Of a stretch of DNA of 64,000 nt, positions 8,314 through 15,817 are shown one piece after another. The notes beneath the pieces were generated by a model. That model ran no database searches, was not told the origin of the DNA, and saw nothing but the letters and a program-made list of their open reading frames with translations. Numbering within the stretch: position 1 is the first letter of the stretch; each line of letters opens with the position of its first letter. The DNA is from Neobacillus cucumis. GTDB lineage: Bacteria > Bacillota > Bacilli > Bacillales > Cytobacillaceae. Where the stretch lies: the NCBI RefSeq assembly GCF_002860255.1, contig NZ_PGVE01000017.1, positions 186,001-250,000 of the forward strand, given 5' to 3'. The position numbers and the translations under genes are program-made.

Positions 8314-8814
8314 ATGGCTGTAGTGAAATCGGTAAAAATTGATGGGGAGAGTATCCACGTTTTTAAAAGTGCGGTTTATATATTTGAAGCAAGTTCAGGA
8401 TTCACCTTAGAGTTAGACCTAATCGTCAGTGAGGTTGTGGTGAAAAAATATAAAAAGGAAGATAATCTGATTATAGAAATTGAATTTGAAGAGGGGCATC
8501 TCATCCATTCCATAATGCATGTAAAAGCTTTAGCAGGGGGACTGCCGCAGCTCAATTTATTTTGTGAACTTGATCATCCTGATGACTATTATTATTTGGA
8601 CCTGGTGAACGAGAATGATTCATGGTTTCCAAATTTAGAAGAAGGGATCACTTTAGAGGAAATACGAAAAGTGGAGATGCCCAATGAGGATATTAGTTTA
8701 AAGTTGAGACTGCCAATTGACCAAATAGAGTGGTTGAAAACTCAGAAAAAGGCTCATTTAAATGAATTAGTAAAAGAATTCATATATGATTATTGGAAAA
8801 AGAATCATACGTGA
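8314..8814 (+). CDS. Hypothetical protein with RHH-like C-terminus
   Basis: I do not recognise this 166-residue soluble, acidic protein. The N-terminal two thirds are predicted beta-rich, with alternating hydrophobic and charged residues. The last 36 residues read as a strand (ISLKLRLP) and two helices around KKAHLNELVKEF, a pattern like ribbon-helix-helix DNA-binding or dimerisation modules; this is a suggestion only. I chose ATG 8314 because GGGGGAA precedes it; a TTG at 8284 has no such site. It lies 13 nt upstream of the YfhF-type epimerase and is probably co-transcribed with it. Confidence 0.7.
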   Translation: MAVVKSVKIDGESIHVFKSAVYIFEASSGFTLELDLIVSEVVVKKYKKEDNLIIEIEFEEGHLIHSIMHVKALAGGLPQLNLFCELDHPDDYYYLDLVNENDSWFPNLEEGITLEEIRKVEMPNEDISLKLRLPIDQIEWLKTQKKAHLNELVKEFIYDYWKKNHT

Positions 8815-8827
8815 TTGGAGAGAGCAG

Positions 8828-9730
8828 ATGAAAATAGTTATCGCTGGCGGATCCGGTTTTGTTGGACAGAAATTAAGTGAATACCTCCTGGATAAAGGGC
8901 ATGAGATTGTCATTTTAACAAGAACGATCCATAAGACCTCTGGGAATGTAACTTATGTTAAATGGCTTTCCGAGGATTCCGCGCCTGAGAATGAAATCAG
9001 AAGTGCTGATGCTTTTATTAACTTGGCCGGTGTATCGATTAATAATGGAAGATGGGATGAGAACCATCAAAAGCAAATTTATGAAAGCCGAATGAAGGCC
9101 ACAGATGAACTTATTCGAATCATCAGCCAACTGGAAAAGAAGCCTAGTGTACTAATCAATGCGAGTGCTATCGGTGTCTATCCTGCTTCATTAAATGCTG
9201 TCTATACGGAAAAATCATCAGAGGTTGCCGATGATTTTTTAGGCAGGACCGTCCATGATTGGGAAAAGAAAGCCATGCACGTAGAAGCTTCTGGGATTCG
9301 GGCTGTTTTCATGAGATTTGGTGTAGTATTAGGGCGGAAAGGTGGAGCACTTCCTTTGATGACGTTACCCTATAAACTTTTCGCAGGAGGGACTGTGGGT
9401 TCCGGTAAACAGTGGGTATCCTGGGTACATGTGCAGGATGTTGTCCGAACAATTCTTTTTGCCATTGAAAATCAACAATTACGTGGACCAGTCAATGTTA
9501 CTGCGCCTGTTCCTGTAAAAATGAAGGAGTTTGGTAAAACAATAGGTTCGGTGTTGCATCGTCCTCACTGGCTGCCTGTCCCTTCGTTTGCGATGAGAGT
9601 CGTACTCGGTAAGAAGAGTGGACTTGTTTTAGAGGGACAACATGTAGTTTCGGAAGTATTGCAACGTGAAGGATTTGTATTTTCCTATCCTGCACTAGAT
9701 TCCGCTTTAGAAGATTTGCTGATTAATTAA
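8828..9730 (+). CDS. yfhF: TIGR01777-type NAD(P)-dependent epimerase, YfhF-like
   Basis: This 300-residue extended SDR (SDR39U1 group) begins MKIVIAGGSGFVGQ with the GGxGxxG nucleotide-binding motif. It contains the group's INLAGVSINNGRW, the catalytic-region NASAIGVYP, and the C-terminal DUF1731-like segment PVPSFAMRVVLG. Members are annotated as sugar epimerases but their reaction is largely unknown. ATG 8828 follows TTGGAGAG; the longer frame from 8786 would overlap the upstream gene. It forms a likely two-gene operon with the preceding hypothetical protein. Confidence 0.88.
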   Translation: MKIVIAGGSGFVGQKLSEYLLDKGHEIVILTRTIHKTSGNVTYVKWLSEDSAPENEIRSADAFINLAGVSINNGRWDENHQKQIYESRMKATDELIRIISQLEKKPSVLINASAIGVYPASLNAVYTEKSSEVADDFLGRTVHDWEKKAMHVEASGIRAVFMRFGVVLGRKGGALPLMTLPYKLFAGGTVGSGKQWVSWVHVQDVVRTILFAIENQQLRGPVNVTAPVPVKMKEFGKTIGSVLHRPHWLPVPSFAMRVVLGKKSGLVLEGQHVVSEVLQREGFVFSYPALDSALEDLLIN

Positions 9731-9886
9731 TACAAAAGCTTCGTCTATTTCGCGATATTGTTATTCCTTGGATGCTGATCGAAAATTGTCTGACCTTTAC
9801 TTTTCTCTTATTCCTAAAGGGTGGAATATTTAACCTGATATTGTGGAAAATACCTATGTATATCACAGAATAGGAGTGAGTCATCT

Positions 9887-10249
9887 ATGGAAGAAAACCT
9901 TTATGAGAAATTAGGCGGACAAGAATCAATCGGGAAAGTGGTAGACTATTTTTATAATGAATTAGTCTTAAAAGATGAAACAGTTAATCAATTTTTTGAG
10001 CATACGGATATGGAAAAGCAAAAGAAGCATCAAACAAAATTTATCAGTTTTGCTCTTGGCGGTCCTAATCAATACTCTGGTCAATCCATGGCGAAAGCAC
10101 ATCAAGGTATGAATCTGCAGCCGGAACATTTCAATGCAATTGTGAATCACTTGCACGATGCTCTTGCACATTATGGTGTGAGTGAAGCGGATATTGATAC
10201 AGCTTTAACCAGGGTTGCCTCCCTAAGAGATGACATTTTATTCAAGTAA
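9887..10249 (+). CDS. glbN: Group I truncated haemoglobin
   Basis: This 120-residue protein has the 2-on-2 globin fold and begins LYEKLGGQESIGKVVDYFY, the typical N-terminal helix of group I (TrHbN) proteins. The haem-ligating proximal histidine lies in the AKAHQGM segment and the distal B10/E7 region in FYNELV...KKHQTKFISFALGG. Such proteins bind O2 or NO and commonly take part in nitric oxide detoxification. The ATG follows AGGAGTGAG. It is monocistronic, ending at a terminator shared with the convergent SET-domain gene. Confidence 0.93.
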   Translation: MEENLYEKLGGQESIGKVVDYFYNELVLKDETVNQFFEHTDMEKQKKHQTKFISFALGGPNQYSGQSMAKAHQGMNLQPEHFNAIVNHLHDALAHYGVSEADIDTALTRVASLRDDILFK

Positions 10250-10252
10250 AAG

Positions 10253-10290
10253 CAAAAAGGACCTAATATCCGAATTAGGTCCTATTAGAA
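10253..10290. terminator. Bidirectional terminator
   Basis: A perfect 10-bp stem (10258-10267 with 10274-10283) with a 6-nt loop separates glbN from the convergent SET-domain gene. The A-run on its left gives a U-run on the minus strand. Confidence 0.85.
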
Positions 10291-10291
10291 T

Positions 10292-10666
10292 TTATAGAAC
10301 ATCAAACCAAACAGGTGTATCATCATTAGGATCACCGTTGTAATTAATCAGGATTTCTTCTCCTTCATTAATATCGGTATGGGCATAAAAGTCAATGGTT
10401 TTCTGAGATAGATTGAGCTTATATAAGGCATTGGGTGTATAGGAGTGGTTAAACAGTGAACCAAAGCCTAATGCCAATGCACATTCCTCTAAATCTTTTC
10501 CCCACCAAAATACATATTCTATATACACCGTTTTCTTTAAATGTTTGTATTCGCTGCTTGGTGAAACAATGACGGGGGCCTTATGAATCGGTTCTCCTTT
10601 CTTTATATTCTGTGTTGCAAAGACTCCTCTGCCATATTTACATTCCTTAACCTCCAACAATATCAT
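10292..10666 (-). CDS. SET-domain protein (putative lysine methyltransferase)
   Basis: This 124-residue protein is essentially a bare SET domain. It has GRGVFA near residue 13, a NHSYTPNA motif corresponding to the S-adenosylmethionine/knot-forming NHS motif, and GEEILINY with the catalytic tyrosine near the end. There is no cysteine-rich pre- or post-SET region. SET domains transfer methyl groups to protein lysines in eukaryotes; small bacterial copies are widespread and mostly uncharacterised. The ATG has a GGCGGTGG element upstream. Target unknown. Confidence 0.85.
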   Translation of the reverse strand: MILLEVKECKYGRGVFATQNIKKGEPIHKAPVIVSPSSEYKHLKKTVYIEYVFWWGKDLEECALALGFGSLFNHSYTPNALYKLNLSQKTIDFYAHTDINEGEEILINYNGDPNDDTPVWFDVL

Positions 10667-10825
10667 CCACCGCCCAATTTTAATAATTTATCCAAACCTA
10701 ACTTTTTACTACTCTATGCCAGTTTGGGGTAATGTGTATAGGTAATTCCTAGGTAAATAACCATTCAACATTTAGGCAGTTGAACATAAAATATTTCAAA
10801 TTGTGTTTGCGGGGTGAGAGTAGTT

Positions 10826-11227
10826 ATGGATGCACCTAAACAGAAGAATGATACTGAACAAAATGATAAAGACCAAAAAATATTACAATTGGAAAAAGAG
10901 GTTGCCATCGGTCTATGGATTCAAGTTATTGGACAATTTATCGAGATAAAAGGCTTATCGGGACTACTCCATTTAGAGGATGACTCCAATACAATAGGCG
11001 AACAGCAAATATTAACAGGGGCTTGGATTCGGACCATCGGTCAATTATTAGAGGCGATCTCCGTACAAAGCCAAATAAACGAAACCGATAAACTAAAACT
11101 GATTCAAGAACAGAAAATGGCAATAACCGGGGATTTCTTGGTTTCGGTTGGTGCCGCGTATGAGGTCATTGGAGGGCTCCGCGTGCTTGAAGAGGAAACG
11201 GTCTCGCCTCCACGGATTGTTCCGTAA
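10826..11227 (+). CDS. Small triple-repeat protein of unknown function
   Basis: This 133-residue protein contains three imperfect repeats of about 35 residues with the pattern hydrophobic-G-x-W/F-hhxhGxhhEhh: around IGLWIQVIGQFIEI, TGAWIRTIGQLLEA and TGDFLVSVGAAYEV. The repeats look amphipathic and helical and lack a signal peptide or clear membrane segment. Similar repetitive proteins occur in Bacillus (possibly DUF6944), without known function. I chose ATG 10826, with GGGGTGA 8 nt upstream, over a GTG at 10814 that overlaps the ribosome binding site. The proline-rich tail ends PPRIVP. Confidence 0.75.
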   Translation: MDAPKQKNDTEQNDKDQKILQLEKEVAIGLWIQVIGQFIEIKGLSGLLHLEDDSNTIGEQQILTGAWIRTIGQLLEAISVQSQINETDKLKLIQEQKMAITGDFLVSVGAAYEVIGGLRVLEEETVSPPRIVP

Positions 11228-11364
11228 AGACGTTAAATAGCATATCTACCAATAGATATACTACTAGCCTAACTTTTAAAATAGCTCTCGTCTCGCAACC
11301 GAAGTATAGATAATTTAACCAAGTACATCCTATGGAGTAAAAGTGGGATGTAGGAGGTATTTAG

Positions 11365-12576
11365 TTGATAACCTTAGATGATATCATACTGGCTCGAGAA
11401 AAGATGAAAGGAATTGTCCACACAACCCCATTGGATTTCTCTCAAACCTTTAGCAATATATCGGGACATAATAAAGTGTATTTAAAGCTGGAAAACTTAC
11501 AGAAAACAGGTTCTTTCAAAGTGAGAGGATCCTATAATAAAATGATTTCCTTATCGGAAGAGGAATTGCATAGAGGCGTTGTGGCTGCTTCCGCCGGAAA
11601 TCATGCCCAAGGCGTGGCTTATTCAAGCCAAATGCTTGGTATCCCTTGTACGATTGTGATGCCAAAGGGGGCACCGCTTAGCAAAGTGTCGGCGACCAGA
11701 CAGTATGGTGCGAAAGTAGTTTTGCATGGAAATGTGTTTGACGATGCCCTTGCATACGCATTGGAGCTAAAGGAACAGATGGGGGCAACGTTTATCCATG
11801 CTTTTGATGACGACAAGGTTATTGCAGGACAAGGGACAGTTGGTTTAGAAATACTCGAACAGCTTCCTGATGTTGAAGCTATTATGGTTCCAGTCGGTGG
11901 TGGCGGCCTCATTGGAGGGATTTCCTTGGCGGTTAAGGAGAAATATCCAAATGTACGAGTATATGGTGTACAAGCTATGGCATGTCCAAGTATGAAACAA
12001 TCATTAATCGAAACTGAGCCTGTGATGGTGAATTCTACCCCAACAATGGCGGATGGAATTGCTGTCAAGAAACCAGGCCTGCATAATTTTGAACTGGTTG
12101 AAAAATATGTGGATGATATTATTTGTGTGGATGAAATGGAAATTGCTCGAACTATGCTGTTATTGTTAGAGCGGAATAAATTGCTGGTCGAAGGATCTGG
12201 AGCGGTGTCTTTGGCATCACTTTTATATCAAAAAGTAAATATTAAAGAGAAGAATGTAGTGGCCGTTCTTAGTGGCGGGAATGTCGATGTAAACTTTATA
12301 TCTAGGATTATCGAACGCGGTATGGTGGAGTCCGGAAGATATGCTAATTTTTCTATGATCGTAAAAGATAAGCCTGGTGAATTGCAGCGAGTGTTGAGTT
12401 CAATATCAGAATTAGATGCAAACATTCAATCTGTTCATCACGATCATGCAGGAAAGGATATTTATCCTGGCTATGTACAAATTGAACTTGCATTAGAGAC
12501 TAAGGATCAAGACCATATTGAGGAAATAAGGAAGGTACTATTGAACAAAGGGTATAATATAAAAAGTAATTTTTAA
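11365..12576 (+). CDS. ilvA: Threonine ammonia-lyase, medium form with ACT domain
   Basis: This 403-residue PLP enzyme converts L-threonine to 2-oxobutyrate and ammonia, feeding isoleucine synthesis or threonine catabolism. The PLP lysine is K52 in KTGSFKVRG, the phosphate-binding glycine loop is GGGGLIGG, and SAGNHAQG is the conserved substrate-side loop. A single ACT domain occupies about 325-403, matching the medium-length family between E. coli TdcB and two-ACT IlvA, so allosteric control is likely. The TTG start follows GTAGGAGGT. There is no T-box or ilv neighbour, which favours a stand-alone catabolic or supplementary role. Confidence 0.92.
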   Translation: MITLDDIILAREKMKGIVHTTPLDFSQTFSNISGHNKVYLKLENLQKTGSFKVRGSYNKMISLSEEELHRGVVAASAGNHAQGVAYSSQMLGIPCTIVMPKGAPLSKVSATRQYGAKVVLHGNVFDDALAYALELKEQMGATFIHAFDDDKVIAGQGTVGLEILEQLPDVEAIMVPVGGGGLIGGISLAVKEKYPNVRVYGVQAMACPSMKQSLIETEPVMVNSTPTMADGIAVKKPGLHNFELVEKYVDDIICVDEMEIARTMLLLLERNKLLVEGSGAVSLASLLYQKVNIKEKNVVAVLSGGNVDVNFISRIIERGMVESGRYANFSMIVKDKPGELQRVLSSISELDANIQSVHHDHAGKDIYPGYVQIELALETKDQDHIEEIRKVLLNKGYNIKSNF

Positions 12577-12615
12577 TTCAAGGAGAGAGGTATTCCAATA
12601 AGAATACTTTAAAGG

Positions 12616-12643
12616 GACCGTCGAATAATAGCGGTCTTTTTTG
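12616..12643 (+). terminator. Intrinsic terminator after ilvA
   Basis: The short GC stem GACCG/CGGTC with an 11-nt loop is followed by a run of six T. Confidence 0.75.
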
Positions 12644-12822
12644 TGTTGAATTGTTATAAGAATCTTTTTGGTATGGTTGTATGAAAATTATAAACATGGT
12701 AAGTTAATAATATATTTATTTGTTTAATAAACTAACAAAATGGTTTATTCCTAAAAAAATCACAAATTAACCTAAAAATACAACATGTAAAAACATTCAT
12801 AAGCCCCGTAAAATGAAAGATA

Positions 12823-12836
12823 AGAAAACGTTTTCA
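12823..12836 (+). promoter_or_regulatory. cre (CcpA) site candidate before the TRAP operon
   Basis: AGAAAACGTTTTCA contains the perfect palindrome GAAAACGTTTTC and fits the catabolite-responsive element consensus TGWAANCGNTNWCA except at its first base. It lies only 17 nt before the first TRAP start codon, so CcpA bound here would act as a transcription roadblock. Confidence 0.6.
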
Positions 12837-12852
12837 AGTTGGGGGAAAGTTT

Positions 12853-13350
12853 ATGAATGTAATCAAAAAGATAGGGTTAGATATCGATGGAGTTTTTGAA
12901 AAATTCACTTTACTATCATTAGTCGCCTTAATCTTAGTCGTAACCACACAGGTTATGACACGAAAATTATTTAATTTTGTTTTCTTTTGGTCAGAGGAAA
13001 TCACGCTGCTGCTTCTTGCTTGGTTTGCTTTTATGGCCATTGCCATTGGATTTCGGGAGTATATCCATATGGGGATAGATTCGTTCACCAATCTATTTCC
13101 CAAAAAATTTAATAAGGTACTCGACAAAATCATCAGTGCATCTATTTTTGCGTTTGGCTTATATCTGGTAATTCAAGGCTGGGATTTTACCCTATTGATG
13201 CTGGATTCTACCTTACCAGCAACAAAACTGCCAAGCAGTATTACCTACGCAGTTATGCCGGTCACCGGTATCATGATTTGTGTCTATTCTTTTCTCCAAT
13301 TCTTTACCGTTAACACTACACGTCATAAAGACATCGAGGAGGGCATGTAA
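12853..13350 (+). CDS. TRAP transporter small permease (DctQ family)
   Basis: This 165-residue protein has four predicted transmembrane helices and the family features WSEEI near the first loop, AIGFREYIHMGID, and a final pair of helices. DctQ-type subunits partner the large permease in sodium-driven tripartite (TRAP) uptake of carboxylates and sialic or uronic acids. GGGGGAAAG precedes the ATG. The stop is one base before the start of the large permease gene. Confidence 0.92.
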   Translation: MNVIKKIGLDIDGVFEKFTLLSLVALILVVTTQVMTRKLFNFVFFWSEEITLLLLAWFAFMAIAIGFREYIHMGIDSFTNLFPKKFNKVLDKIISASIFAFGLYLVIQGWDFTLLMLDSTLPATKLPSSITYAVMPVTGIMICVYSFLQFFTVNTTRHKDIEEGM

Positions 13351-13351
13351 C

Positions 13352-14647
13352 ATGGATACTAATACGATTGGCATTATTATCTTACTTTCAAGCTTTGTTC
13401 TTTTAATCTTATTCCGTTTTCCGATTGCCTTGACATTAATTGTTTCATCATTAATAACAGTTATTTATCTAGGAATCCCGCTTCCTGTTGTGGGCCAGCA
13501 AATGATTCAAGGGATGAACTCTTTTTCTTTACTTGCCATTCCATTCTTTATTTTAACAGGACAGATTATGAGTGAAGGTGGACTAGCTACCAGAATTGTT
13601 AATTTTGCTAGTTTAATAGTAGGAAGAATTCGCGGGGGACTTGCCATGGTGAATAGTGTTGCGGCGCTGTTCTTTGGAAATATTTCTGGTTCTGCTGTTG
13701 CTGACGTCTCTTCTGTTGGATCCGTAATGATTCCAATGATGAAAAAGAAGGGATATGAAGCCGATTATGCCGTTGGTGTTACAATAGCATCAGCCATTCA
13801 AGGTGTAGTAGTCCCTCCGAGTCATAATCTAGTGCTATATTCTTTAGCAGCCGGTGGTGTTTCTATTGCGAGTCTATTTATGGCAGGGATTGTTCCTGGA
13901 TTTATTATGTTAATTTCCTTAATGATTACGGGATACATTATTGCTAGAAAACGAGGCTATCAAAAAGCAGATCCTGTACCTCGAGCTGAAATTGGCGGCA
14001 TTCTTTTACATGGGCTATTGTCGTTAAGTCCGGCTGTGATTATCCTGGGAGGAATTATGTCAGGCTGGTTTACTGCTACGGAGTCCGGTGCATTGGCTTG
14101 TTTGTATTCGTTTATTCTAGCATTTGTTGTTTATCGGGAAGCCAAATTAGCGAATCTATGGAAAATTTTAACCCGGACCATGAGAACCGTGTCGATGGTA
14201 TTTTTCCTAATTGCCGCTTCAGCTTCGTTTGGCTGGATCTTGGCGTATTTGAAGATTCCTGCCATGGTCACCAACTTATTCCTAAGTATTTCTGATAATC
14301 CACTCATTATTCTGTTAATCATTAATATATTATTGCTGCTTCTCGGGGCACCAATGGATATGGCACCAATGATCTTAATTATGACACCGATTCTGCTTCC
14401 GGTTGTCACAAGCTTTGGGATGGACCCGGTTCATTTCGGAATAGTGCTTATTTTAAATGCTGGGATTGGTCTTTTGACCCCGCCTGTAGGGACGGTATTG
14501 TTCGTGGGCTGTGCGATTGGCAAGGTCTCCATCCAGCAGGGGACAAAAGCGATGATGCCATTTTTCTATGCGTTACTAGTCGTTCTCTTAATTATTACCT
14601 ATATTCCTGAGGTGGTCATGTGGCTGCCACACCTGATAGCCAAGTAA
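13352..14647 (+). CDS. TRAP transporter large permease (DctM family)
   Basis: This 431-residue membrane subunit has about 12 hydrophobic helices. Family markers include IPFFILTGQIM, FFGNISGSAVADVSSVGSVMIP and, in the second half, NAGIGLLTPPVGTVLFVG, the repeated helical hairpins thought to hold the substrate and sodium. I chose the ATG at 13352, placed right after the upstream stop and preceded by GAGGAGGG inside that gene; a longer frame from 13280 would overlap it by 71 nt. It forms one operon with the small permease and the binding protein. Confidence 0.94.
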   Translation: MDTNTIGIIILLSSFVLLILFRFPIALTLIVSSLITVIYLGIPLPVVGQQMIQGMNSFSLLAIPFFILTGQIMSEGGLATRIVNFASLIVGRIRGGLAMVNSVAALFFGNISGSAVADVSSVGSVMIPMMKKKGYEADYAVGVTIASAIQGVVVPPSHNLVLYSLAAGGVSIASLFMAGIVPGFIMLISLMITGYIIARKRGYQKADPVPRAEIGGILLHGLLSLSPAVIILGGIMSGWFTATESGALACLYSFILAFVVYREAKLANLWKILTRTMRTVSMVFFLIAASASFGWILAYLKIPAMVTNLFLSISDNPLIILLIINILLLLLGAPMDMAPMILIMTPILLPVVTSFGMDPVHFGIVLILNAGIGLLTPPVGTVLFVGCAIGKVSIQQGTKAMMPFFYALLVVLLIITYIPEVVMWLPHLIAK

Positions 14648-14696
14648 CCGAAGGAAAGGTAACAATATATCTTTAAAATATCAAGGGGGTTATTAG

Positions 14697-15722
14697 ATGA
14701 AGAAAAGAAAGATTACTGGAGTATTAGCAGCAACATTGTTGATGGGGACCATCCTCGCGGCCTGTGGAAAAGAGGAAGCATCAAGTACGAAGGGTGGAGG
14801 GACAAAGCAAGAGGAGCCAAAATACACCTTCCGTTTGGCTGATAATCAGCCGCCTGATTATCCAACCGTAGTTGGGGATAAGAAGTTTGCGGAATTGGTA
14901 GAAGAAAGAACCAATGGCCGAATTAAAATTGATGTTTTTCCATCCGCTCAATTAGGGGATGAAAAATCGGTATTAGAGCAAGTTCAGCTTGGCGCGATTG
15001 AGTTTACAAGGATCAATGCAAGTCCGTTAGCAGAGTTTAATAATCAGTTCACTGCCCTTGGACTCCCATACGTATTTGAAAGTGAAGAACATTTATGGAA
15101 CTTCCTTAATGGTGAGATGGGAACCAAATTGTTAGATGGATTAGAGCAGTCTAAAATGAAAGGGCTTGCTTATTATGATTCCGGTTCACGCAACTTTTAC
15201 TCTACTAAACCATTAAAAAGTGTAAAAGACTTAAAAGGGCAAAAAATCCGTGTCCAACAAAGTAAAATTAATATTGATTTCATGGAGGCACTTGGTGCTA
15301 GTGCTACGCCAATGCCATATGGGGAAGTTTTCAGTGCCCTGCAAACAGGAATTATTGACGGTGCAGAAAATAATCTACCAAGCATAGACTCTTCCAATCA
15401 TTATCAAGAAGCCAAAAACCTTATCTTAGACCATCATCAAAGAATTCCTGAAGTACTATTAATTAGTAAGGCCGCTTGGGATAAACTTTCTGAAAAGGAT
15501 CAAAAAATTATTAAACAAGCAGCCCTTGATTCTGTTAAGACACAAAGAGAAGAGTGGGATAAATGGGAAGAACGTTCCACTAAGAAACTGGAAGATGCTG
15601 GCGTAGTTTTTACAGAGGTAAAAGATATCCAACCATGGAAAAACGCTGTGAAATCAATGGTGGATTCCTATTCAAAGGATTATAAAGAGGTTATAGAAGC
15701 CATTGATAAAGCCCGTCCATAA
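14697..15722 (+). CDS. TRAP substrate-binding lipoprotein (DctP family)
   Basis: This 341-residue exported lipoprotein has a basic n-region, hydrophobic core and lipobox LAAC with the acylated cysteine near residue 23, followed by a low-complexity linker. The mature part is a DctP-type periplasmic-binding fold (RLADNQPPDYPTVVGDKKF, then QLGAIEFTRINASPL and TGIIDGAENN, with the conserved arginine near QKIRVQQS that contacts the ligand carboxylate). The ligand is presumably a sugar acid or dicarboxylate. AAGGGGGT precedes the ATG. The following two-component system probably reports on the same substrate. Confidence 0.94.
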   Translation: MKKRKITGVLAATLLMGTILAACGKEEASSTKGGGTKQEEPKYTFRLADNQPPDYPTVVGDKKFAELVEERTNGRIKIDVFPSAQLGDEKSVLEQVQLGAIEFTRINASPLAEFNNQFTALGLPYVFESEEHLWNFLNGEMGTKLLDGLEQSKMKGLAYYDSGSRNFYSTKPLKSVKDLKGQKIRVQQSKINIDFMEALGASATPMPYGEVFSALQTGIIDGAENNLPSIDSSNHYQEAKNLILDHHQRIPEVLLISKAAWDKLSEKDQKIIKQAALDSVKTQREEWDKWEERSTKKLEDAGVVFTEVKDIQPWKNAVKSMVDSYSKDYKEVIEAIDKARP

Positions 15723-15740
15723 GCAATAGTTCGATGTTAA

Positions 15741-15786
15741 ACCTAGTTGGTAAATATACCCTTTACCAACTGGGTCTTTTCTATTT
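15741..15786 (+). terminator. Intrinsic terminator after the TRAP operon
   Basis: A 14-bp stem with one mismatch (ACCTAGTTGGTAAA with TTTACCAACTGGGT) has a 6-nt loop and a T-rich tail. It separates the TRAP operon from the two-component genes. Confidence 0.8.
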
Positions 15787-15817
15787 TTAAAAAATAACCT
15801 CCCGAGGATGAGAAATA

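Noticed and set aside
11228..11364. T-box leader before the threonine ammonia-lyase
   Set aside because: There is only a small 7-bp hairpin (11242-11259); no T-box sequence or terminator/antiterminator pair is present.
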